Below are positions 1-5,367 of a stretch of 7,638 nucleotides of DNA, piece after piece. This DNA is from Bacillota bacterium (GTDB lineage: Bacteria; Bacillota; Clostridia; DSM-8532). The stretch is from positions 1 through 7,638 of the forward strand of contig JAEZBW010000296.1 in assembly GCA_023426765.1 (NCBI GenBank), read 5' to 3'. A program made the position numbers and the translations under genes. Every line of letters begins with the position of its first letter. Positions within the stretch are counted from its first letter, which is position 1. The notes under the pieces were generated by a model. It saw nothing but the letters and a program-made list of their open reading frames with translations. It made no database searches and was not told the origin of the DNA.

Positions 1-848
1 CTGATGGGGATTCCAGGCATAAACAGCTTTTTCACACCCTCTGCTCCGCAGATGATCGGAATGCAGTTATGGCCGGCATTGGAATAGCTTAATAAATGAG
101 TTCGTAAATTATAAATGGCATAGAAAACAGTAATGTAGGAGTTTTTGTCAAAATCCCCTGCATTAAACTGCCTGAAAAGACGATACAGCGCCCGCGATGG
201 GGAGTGAGTCCTTCTGCTGAGGATGGAAATTAAAAAGACCGTCAGCATGGAAGCCGACACCCCGTGCCCCGATACATCGGCAATATAGAGCCCCACATGC
301 TCCTTGTCGATTTGAAACAGATTCACCATATCACCGCTTAAATCATCGCAGGGGTGGTACAGAAAACTGAAATCCAGGCCGGGAACCTGGAACCCCCGGG
401 GCAGGAGCTGCAGCTGCAGCTTTCTGGCCATGTCCAGATCCTGCTGAAGCTTCAGGTTCTGTTTGATAATGCGGTTTTCCAGTTCCTTCTCCTTGGTGAT
501 ATCCCTTAAAACTTCCACCGCATAATGAACCGTCCCGTCATCGGCAATAATCGGAGAACTCATGATTGAAAAGGTTCTGTTTCCGTAAACTTCTTCCTTT
601 TTATAGGATTTGCCGTCAAAAACAGCCTTTCGGGTGATACAGACACTGCAGGGAGTATTCCGGCCCATCAGTTCATAGCATTTTTTGCCCGCGAGATCCT
701 CAAGCTCCATGCTTTCTTCCATGGAACGGTTCATAAAGATCACCGAATTCTCCCGATCCACGACACGAACCCAGTCGTGCATTCCGTCGAGAATGTCCAG
801 GATGAACTTAAAGCTTGAGTTGTCTGAGGAATAATATGGCGAAAACAT
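1..848 (-). CDS. PAS domain plus SpoIIE/RsbU-type PP2C serine phosphatase (3' part outside window)
   Basis: This gene reads leftwards from ATG 848-846 and runs off the left edge after 282 complete codons, so the C-terminus is missing. The start is set by AGGAG (855-859) 6 nt upstream. Residues about 12-118 form a PAS sensor domain ending in the usual DIT motif (116-118). It carries three cysteines, C57 and the PCxxC pair C67/C70. Residues about 118-150 are a charged helical linker ending in the QLQLQLLP signature that precedes SpoIIE domains. The PP2C core follows: SGDM with D173, IADVSGHG (189-196) with D191, and SNAGHN near residue 253. D173 and D191 are the expected metal-binding aspartates; the last metal-binding Asp would lie beyond the edge. 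By family, such proteins dephosphorylate an anti-sigma-factor antagonist of the STAS type, with the PAS domain as input. It should be soluble, since no membrane segment is visible. The partner proteins are not in the window. Family call sure; signal and target unknown. Confidence 0.93.
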   Translation of the reverse strand, partial: MFSPYYSSDNSSFKFILDILDGMHDWVRVVDRENSVIFMNRSMEESMELEDLAGKKCYELMGRNTPCSVCITRKAVFDGKSYKKEEVYGNRTFSIMSSPIIADDGTVHYAVEVLRDITKEKELENRIIKQNLKLQQDLDMARKLQLQLLPRGFQVPGLDFSFLYHPCDDLSGDMVNLFQIDKEHVGLYIADVSGHGVSASMLTVFLISILSRRTHSPSRALYRLFRQFNAGDFDKNSYITVFYAIYNLRTHLLSYSNAGHNCIPIICGAEGVKKLFMPGIPI

Positions 849-866
849 AGCATACTCCTGATGAAC

Positions 867-888
867 CCCAAACCTTTCAACGTTTGGG
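867..888 (-). repeat. Inverted repeat in the leader of the phosphatase gene
   Basis: CCCAAAC (867-873) and GTTTGGG (882-888) are perfect complements separated by 8 nt. They lie just upstream of the phosphatase ribosome binding site (855-859) and downstream of its predicted promoter. There is no T-tract after the stem in the direction of transcription, so it is not an intrinsic terminator. It could be a repressor operator or an mRNA leader hairpin. The function is inferred from position only. Confidence 0.5.
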
Positions 889-906
889 AAAACCTTTTAT
901 GCCCTT

Positions 907-935
907 ATATTAACATAAAGATTCAATCGTCGCAA
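907..935 (-). promoter_or_regulatory. Sigma-A-like promoter for the phosphatase gene
   Basis: On the minus strand, TTGCGA (935-930) and TAATAT (912-907) are separated by 17 bp. Each box matches the sigma-A consensus at four of six positions and the spacing is ideal. The predicted transcription start is near 900, giving a leader of about 50 nt that would contain the 867-888 inverted repeat. This is a motif match only. Confidence 0.42.
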
Positions 936-990
936 TGTTATTTGATTCCCGGCCGTTTTCCGCATTGTTCATGCAAGAATCAATTTTAAT

Positions 991-1018
991 GCATAAGAGC
1001 AGGGGCTATGGGAATAAT
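991..1018 (+). promoter_or_regulatory. Sigma-F-like forespore promoter for yyaC
   Basis: GCATA (991-995) matches the -35 element recognised by forespore sigma factors. GGGAATAAT (1010-1018) matches the GGnnAnAnT type -10 element. The spacer is 14 bp, about one base short of the usual spacing. The TTG start of yyaC lies about 70 bp downstream. YyaC is a sporulation protein, and from memory the B. subtilis gene is in the sigma-F regulon, so the context fits. The call rests on motif and context, without experimental support. Confidence 0.42.
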
Positions 1019-1087
1019 CATTAAATAGGTTTTTACTGCTTTTCCCAATCTGATTGTTTCTATCCTACGCAAAAAGGGGTTGCCATT

Positions 1088-1660
1088 TTGAGAGAATATA
1101 TTGATGTTTACAGAAACGGCGCGGCCTGGGATCTGTCTGAAGCAGTCCTGAAGCTTCTGCTTCCTGTTCCGTTTAACAGCACAATTATCATTTTATGCAT
1201 CGGCACCGACCGCTCGACGGGAGATTCCCTCGGCCCTCTGGTGGGATACAGATTAAGCCAGTATCATACGCTGGGTGCGCAGATTGCAGGCACACTGGAA
1301 CAGCCTGTTCATGCAAAGAATTTGCCGGATACGCTGGAGCGTTTAAAAACCGAGGTGCCGGACAGTTTTGTTATCGCCATCGACGCGTGCCTGGGAACCT
1401 TTGGTCATGTGGGGCAGGTAACGATCGGAAAAGGCCCATTGAAGCCCGGTTCCGGCTTGAAAAAGGATTTGCCTGAGACCGGTGATATGCATATCACCGG
1501 AATCGTGAATCAAAGCGGCTGGATGGATTTCATGGTACTGCAGAATACCCGCCTGGGACTGGTGATGAAAATGGCAGAAACCATATCTGATGGCCTGCGC
1601 CACGCATTATGGAAATATCGCCGTTATGAAAGGGAGATTTTTAACCGATATATCCAGTAA
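1088..1660 (+). CDS. yyaC: YyaC-family sporulation protein (DUF1256, GPR/HybD-like fold)
   Basis: A 190-residue protein, the normal length for the family. The start is TTG 1088-1090, with AAGGGG (1074-1079) 8 nt upstream and no better in-frame start near it. The diagnostic block CIGTDRSTGDSLGPLVG spans residues 37-53. It is followed by PVHA (73-76), the buried strand AIDACLG (97-103, with D99) and GDMHITGIVN (132-141). The family is annotated as a putative spore protease related in fold to the germination protease GPR and hydrogenase maturation protease HybD. Acidic residues D46 and D99 and H135 are candidate active-site positions, but no substrate is established as far as I know. There is no signal peptide or membrane segment. 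A sigma-F-like promoter lies upstream, which fits forespore expression. No clear terminator follows, so some readthrough into the rubredoxin gene is possible. Family identity is firm; the molecular function is not. Confidence 0.93.
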   Translation: MREYIDVYRNGAAWDLSEAVLKLLLPVPFNSTIIILCIGTDRSTGDSLGPLVGYRLSQYHTLGAQIAGTLEQPVHAKNLPDTLERLKTEVPDSFVIAIDACLGTFGHVGQVTIGKGPLKPGSGLKKDLPETGDMHITGIVNQSGWMDFMVLQNTRLGLVMKMAETISDGLRHALWKYRRYEREIFNRYIQ

Positions 1661-1696
1661 AACGGAAGACAATGGTAAAAAACTGGTTGTTATATC
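1647..1696 (+). repeat. Imperfect inverted repeat across the yyaC stop codon
   Basis: GATATA plus CCAGT (1647-1658) pairs with ACTGG plus TATATC (1682-1696), giving 11 base pairs interrupted by a 1-by-4 internal loop. The terminal loop is 23 nt. No T-tract follows, so it is not a classical terminator. It overlaps the predicted -35 box of the rubredoxin promoter. It may be chance. Confidence 0.25.
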
Positions 1697-1716
1697 TCAT
1701 GTATCAGTGGTATATT
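1687..1716 (+). promoter_or_regulatory. Possible sigma-A promoter for rubredoxin
   Basis: TTGTTA (1687-1692) and TATATT (1711-1716) are separated by 18 bp, and the start codon is at 1746. A perfect TATAAT also occurs at 1721-1726, but it would start transcription inside the ribosome binding site and has no -35 box at proper distance. The leader would be only about 22 nt. Weak to moderate support. Confidence 0.33.
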
Positions 1717-1745
1717 TATGTATAATGAAAGGAGTGTAAAAGGAT

Positions 1746-1904
1746 ATGGAAAAATGGGTTTGTATTGTTTGTGGTTATGTTTATGATCCGGAAATAGGGG
1801 ATCCTGATAATGATGTCGAACCGGGCACCCCTTTTGAAGAACTGCCGGAAGAATGGGTTTGTCCCGACTGCGGTGTCGGCAAGGACATGTTCGAGCAGGA
1901 ATAA
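1746..1904 (+). CDS. Rubredoxin
   Basis: A complete 52-residue rubredoxin, too short for many gene finders. The start is ATG 1746 with AAAGGAG (1728-1734) 11 nt upstream; the stop is TAA 1902-1904. Two CxxC knuckles, VCIVCGY (C6, C9) and VCPDCGVGK (C39, C42), form the Fe(Cys)4 site. The rest of the family signature is present: YDPEIGDP (13-20), the EPGTPFEELPEEWVCP stretch with W38, and a Phe near the end (F49). The protein is very acidic, as usual. Rubredoxins are cytoplasmic one-electron carriers; in anaerobic Clostridia they pass electrons to oxygen- and peroxide-reducing partners such as rubrerythrins, flavodiiron proteins or superoxide reductase. No such partner lies next to it here, so the acceptor is unknown. 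It sits as a probable monocistronic unit between yyaC and the metK riboswitch. Confidence 0.97.
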   Translation: MEKWVCIVCGYVYDPEIGDPDNDVEPGTPFEELPEEWVCPDCGVGKDMFEQE

Positions 1905-1929
1905 CCGCTTGTATGTTGAAGACAATGAG

Positions 1930-1976
1930 AGAAGCATGGCTGCAGGCTGCGAAGTTGGTCTGGCTGTGCTTTCTTT
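1930..1976 (+). terminator. Weak candidate terminator after rubredoxin
   Basis: AGAAGCA (1930-1936) can pair with TGCTTTCT (1967-1974) with one bulged T. A T-rich tract then follows, leading into the metK promoter region. The loop is about 30 nt and contains repeated GGCTG units. The stem is poor, so this is only a possible end of the rubredoxin transcript. Confidence 0.22.
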
Positions 1977-1979
1977 TCC

Positions 1980-2008
1980 TTGATCTGCAAATAGAATTAT
2001 GTTATGAT
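1980..2008 (+). promoter_or_regulatory. Sigma-A promoter of the metK riboswitch transcript
   Basis: TTGATC (1980-1985) and TATGAT (2003-2008) are separated by exactly 17 bp. The predicted start near 2015 lies about 20 nt before the SAM-I aptamer, as expected for an S-box leader. The -10 box matches the consensus at five of six positions. Confidence 0.65.
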
Positions 2009-2033
2009 ATTGTCCATAGATGAATATTGTTTT

Positions 2034-2133
2034 TCCTTATCAAGAGAGGTGGAGGGACTGGGCCCTGAGAAACCCGGCAACCGGCATAAAGTACGGTGCC
2101 AATTCCTGCAGGATTTATCCTGAAAGATGAGGA
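2034..2133 (+). ncRNA. SAM-I (S-box) riboswitch aptamer
   Basis: The conserved S-box core is present in order: CTTATCAAGAGAGGTGGAGG (2037-2056), the GAAACCCGGCAACC block (2069-2082), GGTGCCAATTCCTGC (2096-2109) and GAAAGATGAGG (2122-2132). Helix P1 forms between CCTTATC (2035-2041) and GATGAGG (2126-2132), with one U-G pair. By family, SAM binding stabilises P1, which frees the downstream terminator and stops transcription. When SAM is low, the 3' side of P1 joins an antiterminator. Its place in front of metK makes it direct product feedback on S-adenosylmethionine synthesis. Confidence 0.97.
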
Positions 2134-2170
2134 GCGTGAATTGGGTCTCTTCATTTTGAAGAGATTTTTT
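2124..2170 (+). terminator. Riboswitch expression platform: antiterminator and intrinsic terminator
   Basis: The terminator stem is TCTCTTCA (2146-2153) with TGAAGAGA (2157-2164), 8 perfect pairs around a TTT loop, followed by six T (2165-2170). The competing antiterminator is visible: AAGATGAGGAG (2124-2134) pairs over 11 bases, two of them G-U, with CTCTTCATTTT (2147-2157). The first arm contains the 3' strand of aptamer helix P1 and the second contains the 5' arm of the terminator. P1 and antiterminator are therefore mutually exclusive, which is the classical SAM-off switch. Confidence 0.93.
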
Positions 2171-2275
2171 GTTTCTGTAAGCAGCTTTCTATAACAGGAT
2201 TGTTTCTGAACAGTCTTTTGGAAATGATAACCCTGCATGCTTCATTCAAGCTACTTCGAAAGGAGATGTATTTTT

Positions 2276-3469
2276 ATGTCAAAGGTTCTTTTTACATCGG
2301 AATCGGTAACCGAAGGCCATCCGGACAAAATATGCGACAACATATCCGACGCTGTTCTTGATGCTATTCTGGCTGAGGATCCCATGGCACGGGTGGCCTG
2401 CGAAACAGCGGTTACAACCGGCATGGTGCTGGTGATGGGTGAGATTACGACATCCTGCTATGTGGATATCCCCAAGGTGGTTCGGGCGACGATCCGCGAC
2501 ATCGGATATGACCGTGCAAAATTCGGGTTTGATTGCGACACCTGTGCAGTGCTGACTTCGATTGACGAGCAGTCGGCGGATATCGCCATGGGCGTCAATG
2601 AAGCGCTGGAAGCAAAGAAACATGAAATGGACAGCAGTGCAATCGAAGCCATCGGTGCGGGGGATCAGGGAATGATGTTCGGATATGCCTGTGATGAAAC
2701 CCCGGAGTTGATGCCCATGCCCATATCCCTTGCCCACAAGCTGACGAAGACACTCACCGAGGTTCGAAAAAACAGTGTTCTGGATTATCTCCGTCCGGAC
2801 GGTAAATCACAGGTGACGGTGGAATATGAAGACGGAAAGCCTGTCCGTGTAGATACAGTGGTCATTTCAACACAGCATGGCCCGGAGGTGGATCATGACA
2901 CCATCGAAAAGGATGTTATTGAGAGGGTTATCCGTCCGGTGATTCCGGCAAAGCTGCTGGATGATAAAACCAAATACCTGATCAACCCTACGGGCAGGTT
3001 TGTGATTGGCGGCCCTCAGGGAGATTCGGGCCTGACCGGACGAAAAATTATCGTGGATACTTATGGCGGAATGGGCCGGCATGGCGGCGGAGCTTTTTCG
3101 GGCAAGGACCCGACCAAGGTGGACCGTTCGGCAGCTTATGCGGCCAGGCATGTGGCAAAAAATATTGTTGCCGCCGGCCTTGCAAGTCGCTGTGAGGTTC
3201 AGCTGGCATACGCCATCGGCGTTGCGCAGCCTGTGTCCATTATGATAGACACCTTTGGAACCGGTAAACTCGATGATGAAAGAATATCCCAAATCGTCAG
3301 AAAGCTGTTCGATCTTCGTCCTGCAGCGATTATTCAGAATTTAAAGCTCCGTCGTCCCATTTTCAGAAAGACAGCGGCATATGGGCATTTTGGCCGGGAT
3401 GATGAAGACTTTACCTGGGAAAAAACAGACAGGGTTGAAGACATCCGGCGTGAAGCTGGATTAGTGTGA
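2276..3469 (+). CDS. metK: S-adenosylmethionine synthetase (methionine adenosyltransferase)
   Basis: Catalyses ATP + L-methionine + H2O to S-adenosylmethionine + phosphate + diphosphate, as a cytoplasmic tetramer needing Mg and K ions. The 397-residue product is full length for bacterial MetK. The start is ATG 2276, with AAAGGAG (2259-2265) 10 nt upstream; the open frame extends 13 codons further up to 2237, but that stretch lacks a ribosome binding site and family homology. Visible signatures are TSESVTEGHPDKICDNISDA (7-26), with the ATP- and metal-binding H15 and D17, GAGDQG (127-132), GGPQGDSGLTGRK (245-257) and the P-loop-like GGGAFSGKDPTKVDRSAAY starting at 270. One small oddity is Asn at residue 22, where Gln (CDQISDA) is usual. 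Expression is controlled by the SAM-I riboswitch upstream; about 105 nt of leader separate its T-tract from the start codon. The gene ends at a strong hairpin terminator. Confidence 0.98.
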   Translation: MSKVLFTSESVTEGHPDKICDNISDAVLDAILAEDPMARVACETAVTTGMVLVMGEITTSCYVDIPKVVRATIRDIGYDRAKFGFDCDTCAVLTSIDEQSADIAMGVNEALEAKKHEMDSSAIEAIGAGDQGMMFGYACDETPELMPMPISLAHKLTKTLTEVRKNSVLDYLRPDGKSQVTVEYEDGKPVRVDTVVISTQHGPEVDHDTIEKDVIERVIRPVIPAKLLDDKTKYLINPTGRFVIGGPQGDSGLTGRKIIVDTYGGMGRHGGGAFSGKDPTKVDRSAAYAARHVAKNIVAAGLASRCEVQLAYAIGVAQPVSIMIDTFGTGKLDDERISQIVRKLFDLRPAAIIQNLKLRRPIFRKTAAYGHFGRDDEDFTWEKTDRVEDIRREAGLV

Positions 3470-3485
3470 TGAACGAATGAAGCTG

Positions 3486-3530
3486 AAAAAGCGGTTATCA
3501 TAACCGGACAGGCTGTGATAACCGCTTTTT
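3486..3530. terminator. Strong bidirectional terminator between metK and the HD-GYP gene
   Basis: AAAAAGCGGTTATCA (3486-3500) and TGATAACCGCTTTTT (3516-3530) form a perfect 15-bp stem with a 15-nt loop. The stem has A5 on one side and T5 on the other, and a further T6 run ends at 3541. It ends metK transcription 17 nt past the stop. Read in the opposite direction it gives the same hairpin with a T-tract and serves the converging gene whose stop is at 3578. The loop repeats ATAACCG, so the left arm also has a nested palindrome (CGGTTATCATAACCG, 3492-3506). Confidence 0.93.
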
Positions 3531-3577
3531 GTCGCTTTTTTAAGATTTGAAACCGTCAGAGCTGCCCTTTCATCCGG

Positions 3578-4630
3578 TCAGCTTATAATATCAACAATGG
3601 AAACGTTTGTGTTTTCCCCCAAATCAATCTCATAAGGGGTAAGCACCGGAGGGCCTTCCTTGCGTGTAATGACCATAACCTTGGGGCGAATGGACACCAT
3701 CCCCTTCGCCTCCACAACGCGGGCAATTTCTCCGGTACTCAGCAGAACAATGACATCCGCCGGGTACACGGCAATATTGTCAAGAAACACCTTTAAAATT
3801 TCAGGATCAAAGTGCTGGGACGAATTGGCTATGATATATTCCGCAGCTTCGTGGGGCATAAACCTTTTGCGGTAAACCCGGTTTGCCGTCAAGGCGTCAT
3901 AAACATCGGCCACAGCGACTATCCTGGCCAGCAGGTCGATGTTTCTGCCGGCTTTTCCGGTCGGATAACCCGTACCGTCCCAGTGTTCATGATGGTATAA
4001 TGCAATATTGGACACGTTTGGATTTACGCCGGGGGTTTTACTGACAATTTCATGGCCGAAATCGGTATGTCTCTTAATGATCTCGTATTCGCTTTTTGTC
4101 AGCCTTGCCGGTTTATTCAGAATACTCAACGGAATTTTGCATTTGCCGATATCATGCAGAATCGCACCCAGAGCCAGCTGACGGATCTCCTCCTCCGGAA
4201 GGTTCATGCTTTTACCGGCGATGACCGAGTAAATGCAGACATCCACCGAATGCAGGTAAGTATAATTGTCTATGTCCCGTATTCCCGTCAGTTTCATGAA
4301 AACGTTGTCATCATTGAGAATTTTTTGGACGATTCCGTCCACCGTACTTTTCAGAACCGGAAGATTGATAGCGCCGCCATCACGGACACTTTCCATCACA
4401 TTCTTGATGGTTTGGAAGGTTTCGGTATAAACCGCTTCTTCACTGAAAAATTCAAGCTTGCCGATTTCATCCTCTATAAACAGGTATGGTATGTTATAAT
4501 GCCGAATCCGATCCAGATAACGGCTTTTGATGGTAAAACCTTTTAATAGCAGGAAGCGTCCGTCATCCAAAATGACGTCCTTTGCGAGCTTCATGCCGGG
4601 GGCCAGCTCTTCCAGAGAAACCTTTCTCAT
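3578..4630 (-). CDS. HD-GYP domain cyclic-di-GMP phosphodiesterase
   Basis: By family it hydrolyses the second messenger c-di-GMP to pGpG or GMP, so it would lower c-di-GMP and favour motility over attachment. The product has 350 residues from ATG 4630-4628, with GAGG (4640-4637) 6 nt upstream; a TTG four codons further up at 4642 lacks such a site. Residues 1-60 match the N-terminal segment common in clostridial HD-GYP proteins (LEELAPGMKLAKDV, 7-20). The catalytic domain spans about 120-280. Its metal ligands are all visible: H127, HD 159-160 with K163, H188, HH 213-214, and D242 in ADVYDALT. The signature HHEHWDGTGYP (213-223) carries the GYP motif. The C-terminal 70 residues are a small beta-rich tail often seen after this domain. 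There is no membrane segment or receiver domain, so the input signal is not apparent. The gene is probably monocistronic and converges on metK. Confidence 0.94.
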   Translation of the reverse strand: MRKVSLEELAPGMKLAKDVILDDGRFLLLKGFTIKSRYLDRIRHYNIPYLFIEDEIGKLEFFSEEAVYTETFQTIKNVMESVRDGGAINLPVLKSTVDGIVQKILNDDNVFMKLTGIRDIDNYTYLHSVDVCIYSVIAGKSMNLPEEEIRQLALGAILHDIGKCKIPLSILNKPARLTKSEYEIIKRHTDFGHEIVSKTPGVNPNVSNIALYHHEHWDGTGYPTGKAGRNIDLLARIVAVADVYDALTANRVYRKRFMPHEAAEYIIANSSQHFDPEILKVFLDNIAVYPADVIVLLSTGEIARVVEAKGMVSIRPKVMVITRKEGPPVLTPYEIDLGENTNVSIVDIIS

Positions 4631-4652
4631 ATCAAACCTCAAATGATCTTTA

Positions 4653-4673
4653 TTCAGGCAACTTTTCAGGCAA
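4653..4673. repeat. Short direct repeat upstream of the HD-GYP gene
   Basis: TTCAGGCAA occurs at 4653-4661 and again at 4665-4673, a 12-bp period. A partial third copy, TTCAGG, lies at 4690-4695. The copies sit about 20-65 bp upstream of the HD-GYP start codon, where an operator or activator site would be expected. Function is inferred from position only. Confidence 0.4.
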
Positions 4674-4746
4674 AGAAAAATGAATCCACTTCAGGTTCCC
4701 GACAGAATTTCCTGGAGGCAACAGGTATTTCGTATCTGCTGCGGTG

Positions 4747-4778
4747 GAATCAAATGATTCTCTTATGAAAATTTGATT
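4747..4778. repeat. Palindrome GAATCA-AA-TGATTC and overlapping inverted repeat
   Basis: GAATCA (4747-4752) and TGATTC (4755-4760) form a perfect 14-bp dyad with a 2-bp centre. In addition AATCAAA (4748-4754) is complementary to TTTGATT (4772-4778), so two alternative pairings exist. The site is about 55-85 bp upstream of the small ORF at 4833. It could be a protein-binding dyad. Confidence 0.4.
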
Positions 4779-4832
4779 TTTCTCTTTCGTCCTAACACCC
4801 GAAATATCATAGTTTTAAAGGAGTAGATATAA

Positions 4833-4925
4833 ATGCCGGCGCAGTTTCTGCCCGGTAAATGGAAACCTGCAGTGATGCCCACCGTGATTCGGTATGTACT
4901 ATCTGCTTATACTTACCCACAATAG
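4833..4925 (+). CDS. Possible 30-residue small protein, unknown function
   Basis: This is a short open frame with ATG 4833 and TAG 4923-4925. It is preceded by AAAGGAG (4817-4823) at 9 nt, one of the best ribosome binding sites in the window. The peptide starts MPAQFLPGKWKPAVM; it is basic (two Lys, one Arg, no acidic residue), contains five Pro and ends in an aromatic-rich stretch with three Tyr and one Trp. It has no cysteine and is too polar to be a clear membrane helix. I do not recognise it. It lies 70 bp before the small membrane protein gene and could be co-transcribed with it, be a leader peptide, or be chance. The case rests on the ribosome binding site and position alone. Confidence 0.35.
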   Translation: MPAQFLPGKWKPAVMPTVIRYVLSAYTYPQ

Positions 4926-4934
4926 CAACCAGAT

Positions 4935-4963
4935 ATAACAAAAAAATTTACATTGCATAGAAT
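4935..4963 (+). promoter_or_regulatory. Weak sigma-E-like promoter element
   Basis: CATAGAAT (4956-4963) matches the mother-cell sigma-E -10 consensus CATACAnT at all but one defined position. ATA (4935-4937) lies 18 bp upstream as a minimal -35 match. The next gene starts at 4996. The -35 match is poor and the region is AT-rich, so this may be chance. Confidence 0.22.
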
Positions 4964-4995
4964 ATATTGGAACAGATGCAAAGGCTGTGAAAAAT

Positions 4996-5358
4996 ATGGT
5001 TGTATATATTATCATATCGCTGTTCGCCGTATATGGCTTTTTTCACTTGCTTCGTGACATTGTCATCAGGATAAAAGCCGGCACCGGAGCGTGTTCGGGT
5101 AAATTGTGCCTTGTCCCCAAGCCGGGAGATGAATGTCTGGAAGGGAAAATCCGATGCATCTTTCTGGATGAAATATCCGAAAAGCTTGGGACCGATGGCT
5201 GCCTGTATGTCAGGCTGGAAGAAAATGATCCGAACCGGCCGCTGGTAGAAAAACTCTCCAGCGAGTATCCCCGTTTGGTCTTGCTGGAACCTGTGAATTG
5301 GAGTAGAATGGATTGCAGAGGAGACAGTTGCGGAGTGGGAAGTAAAAACAATTCATAA
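4996..5358 (+). CDS. Small membrane-anchored cysteine-rich protein, unknown function
   Basis: The product has 120 residues from ATG 4996, with AAAGG (4980-4984) 11 nt upstream. A GTG three codons earlier (4987) is possible but only 2 nt from that site. Residues 2-19 form one hydrophobic N-terminal membrane segment, followed by basic residues R20, R25 and K27. By the positive-inside rule the rest should face the cytoplasm. The soluble part has seven cysteines (33, 38, 47, 54, 69, 107, 112), including CSGKLC (33-38) and CRGDSC (107-112), an unusually high content. The middle, about 37-97, reads as alternating strands and helices (EGKIRCIFLDEISEKLG; PLVEKLSSEYPRLVLLEP). I do not recognise an enzyme signature, though the plan of one helix plus a small domain recalls short uncharacterised clostridial proteins. 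It ends 60 bp before recD2 and is probably in its operon. Real gene likely; function unknown. Confidence 0.75.
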   Translation: MVVYIIISLFAVYGFFHLLRDIVIRIKAGTGACSGKLCLVPKPGDECLEGKIRCIFLDEISEKLGTDGCLYVRLEENDPNRPLVEKLSSEYPRLVLLEPVNWSRMDCRGDSCGVGSKNNS

Positions 5359-5367
5359 TTGCACAAG

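Larger units (their letters stand above)
4631..4995. other. Intergenic region between the HD-GYP gene and the small membrane protein gene
   Basis: This 365-bp divergent gap should hold promoters for both flanking genes. I see a 9-bp direct repeat near the HD-GYP start, an inverted repeat pair at 4747-4778, and a 30-codon ORF with a strong ribosome binding site at 4833-4925. A weak sigma-E-like element lies at 4935-4963. I could not find a convincing sigma-A promoter in either direction. No RNA gene is recognisable. Confidence 0.6.

Noticed and set aside
1721..1726. Perfect TATAAT as the rubredoxin -10 box
   Set aside because: Transcription would start at the ribosome binding site itself and no -35 box lies 16-18 bp upstream.
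1716..1990. Two minus-strand frames opposite rubredoxin
   Set aside because: The plus strand encodes a complete rubredoxin with both CxxC pairs; the antisense frames are shadows.
2237..2275. Upstream extension of metK to an ATG at 2237
   Set aside because: The extra 13 residues have no ribosome binding site and do not match MetK N-termini; ATG 2276 has AAAGGAG at 10 nt and begins with the family sequence.
2867..3292. 141-codon antisense frame over metK
   Set aside because: It is fully inside a certain gene and has no ribosome binding site or recognisable domain; codon-bias shadow.
4052..4546. 164-codon antisense frame over the HD-GYP gene
   Set aside because: It lies opposite the conserved catalytic domain; the composition is that of a reverse-strand shadow with no family match.
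4631..4642. TTG start for the HD-GYP protein at 4642
   Set aside because: The GAGG site lies between this TTG and the ATG at 4630 and is correctly spaced only for the ATG; homologues of this family typically begin near MRxVxLEEL.
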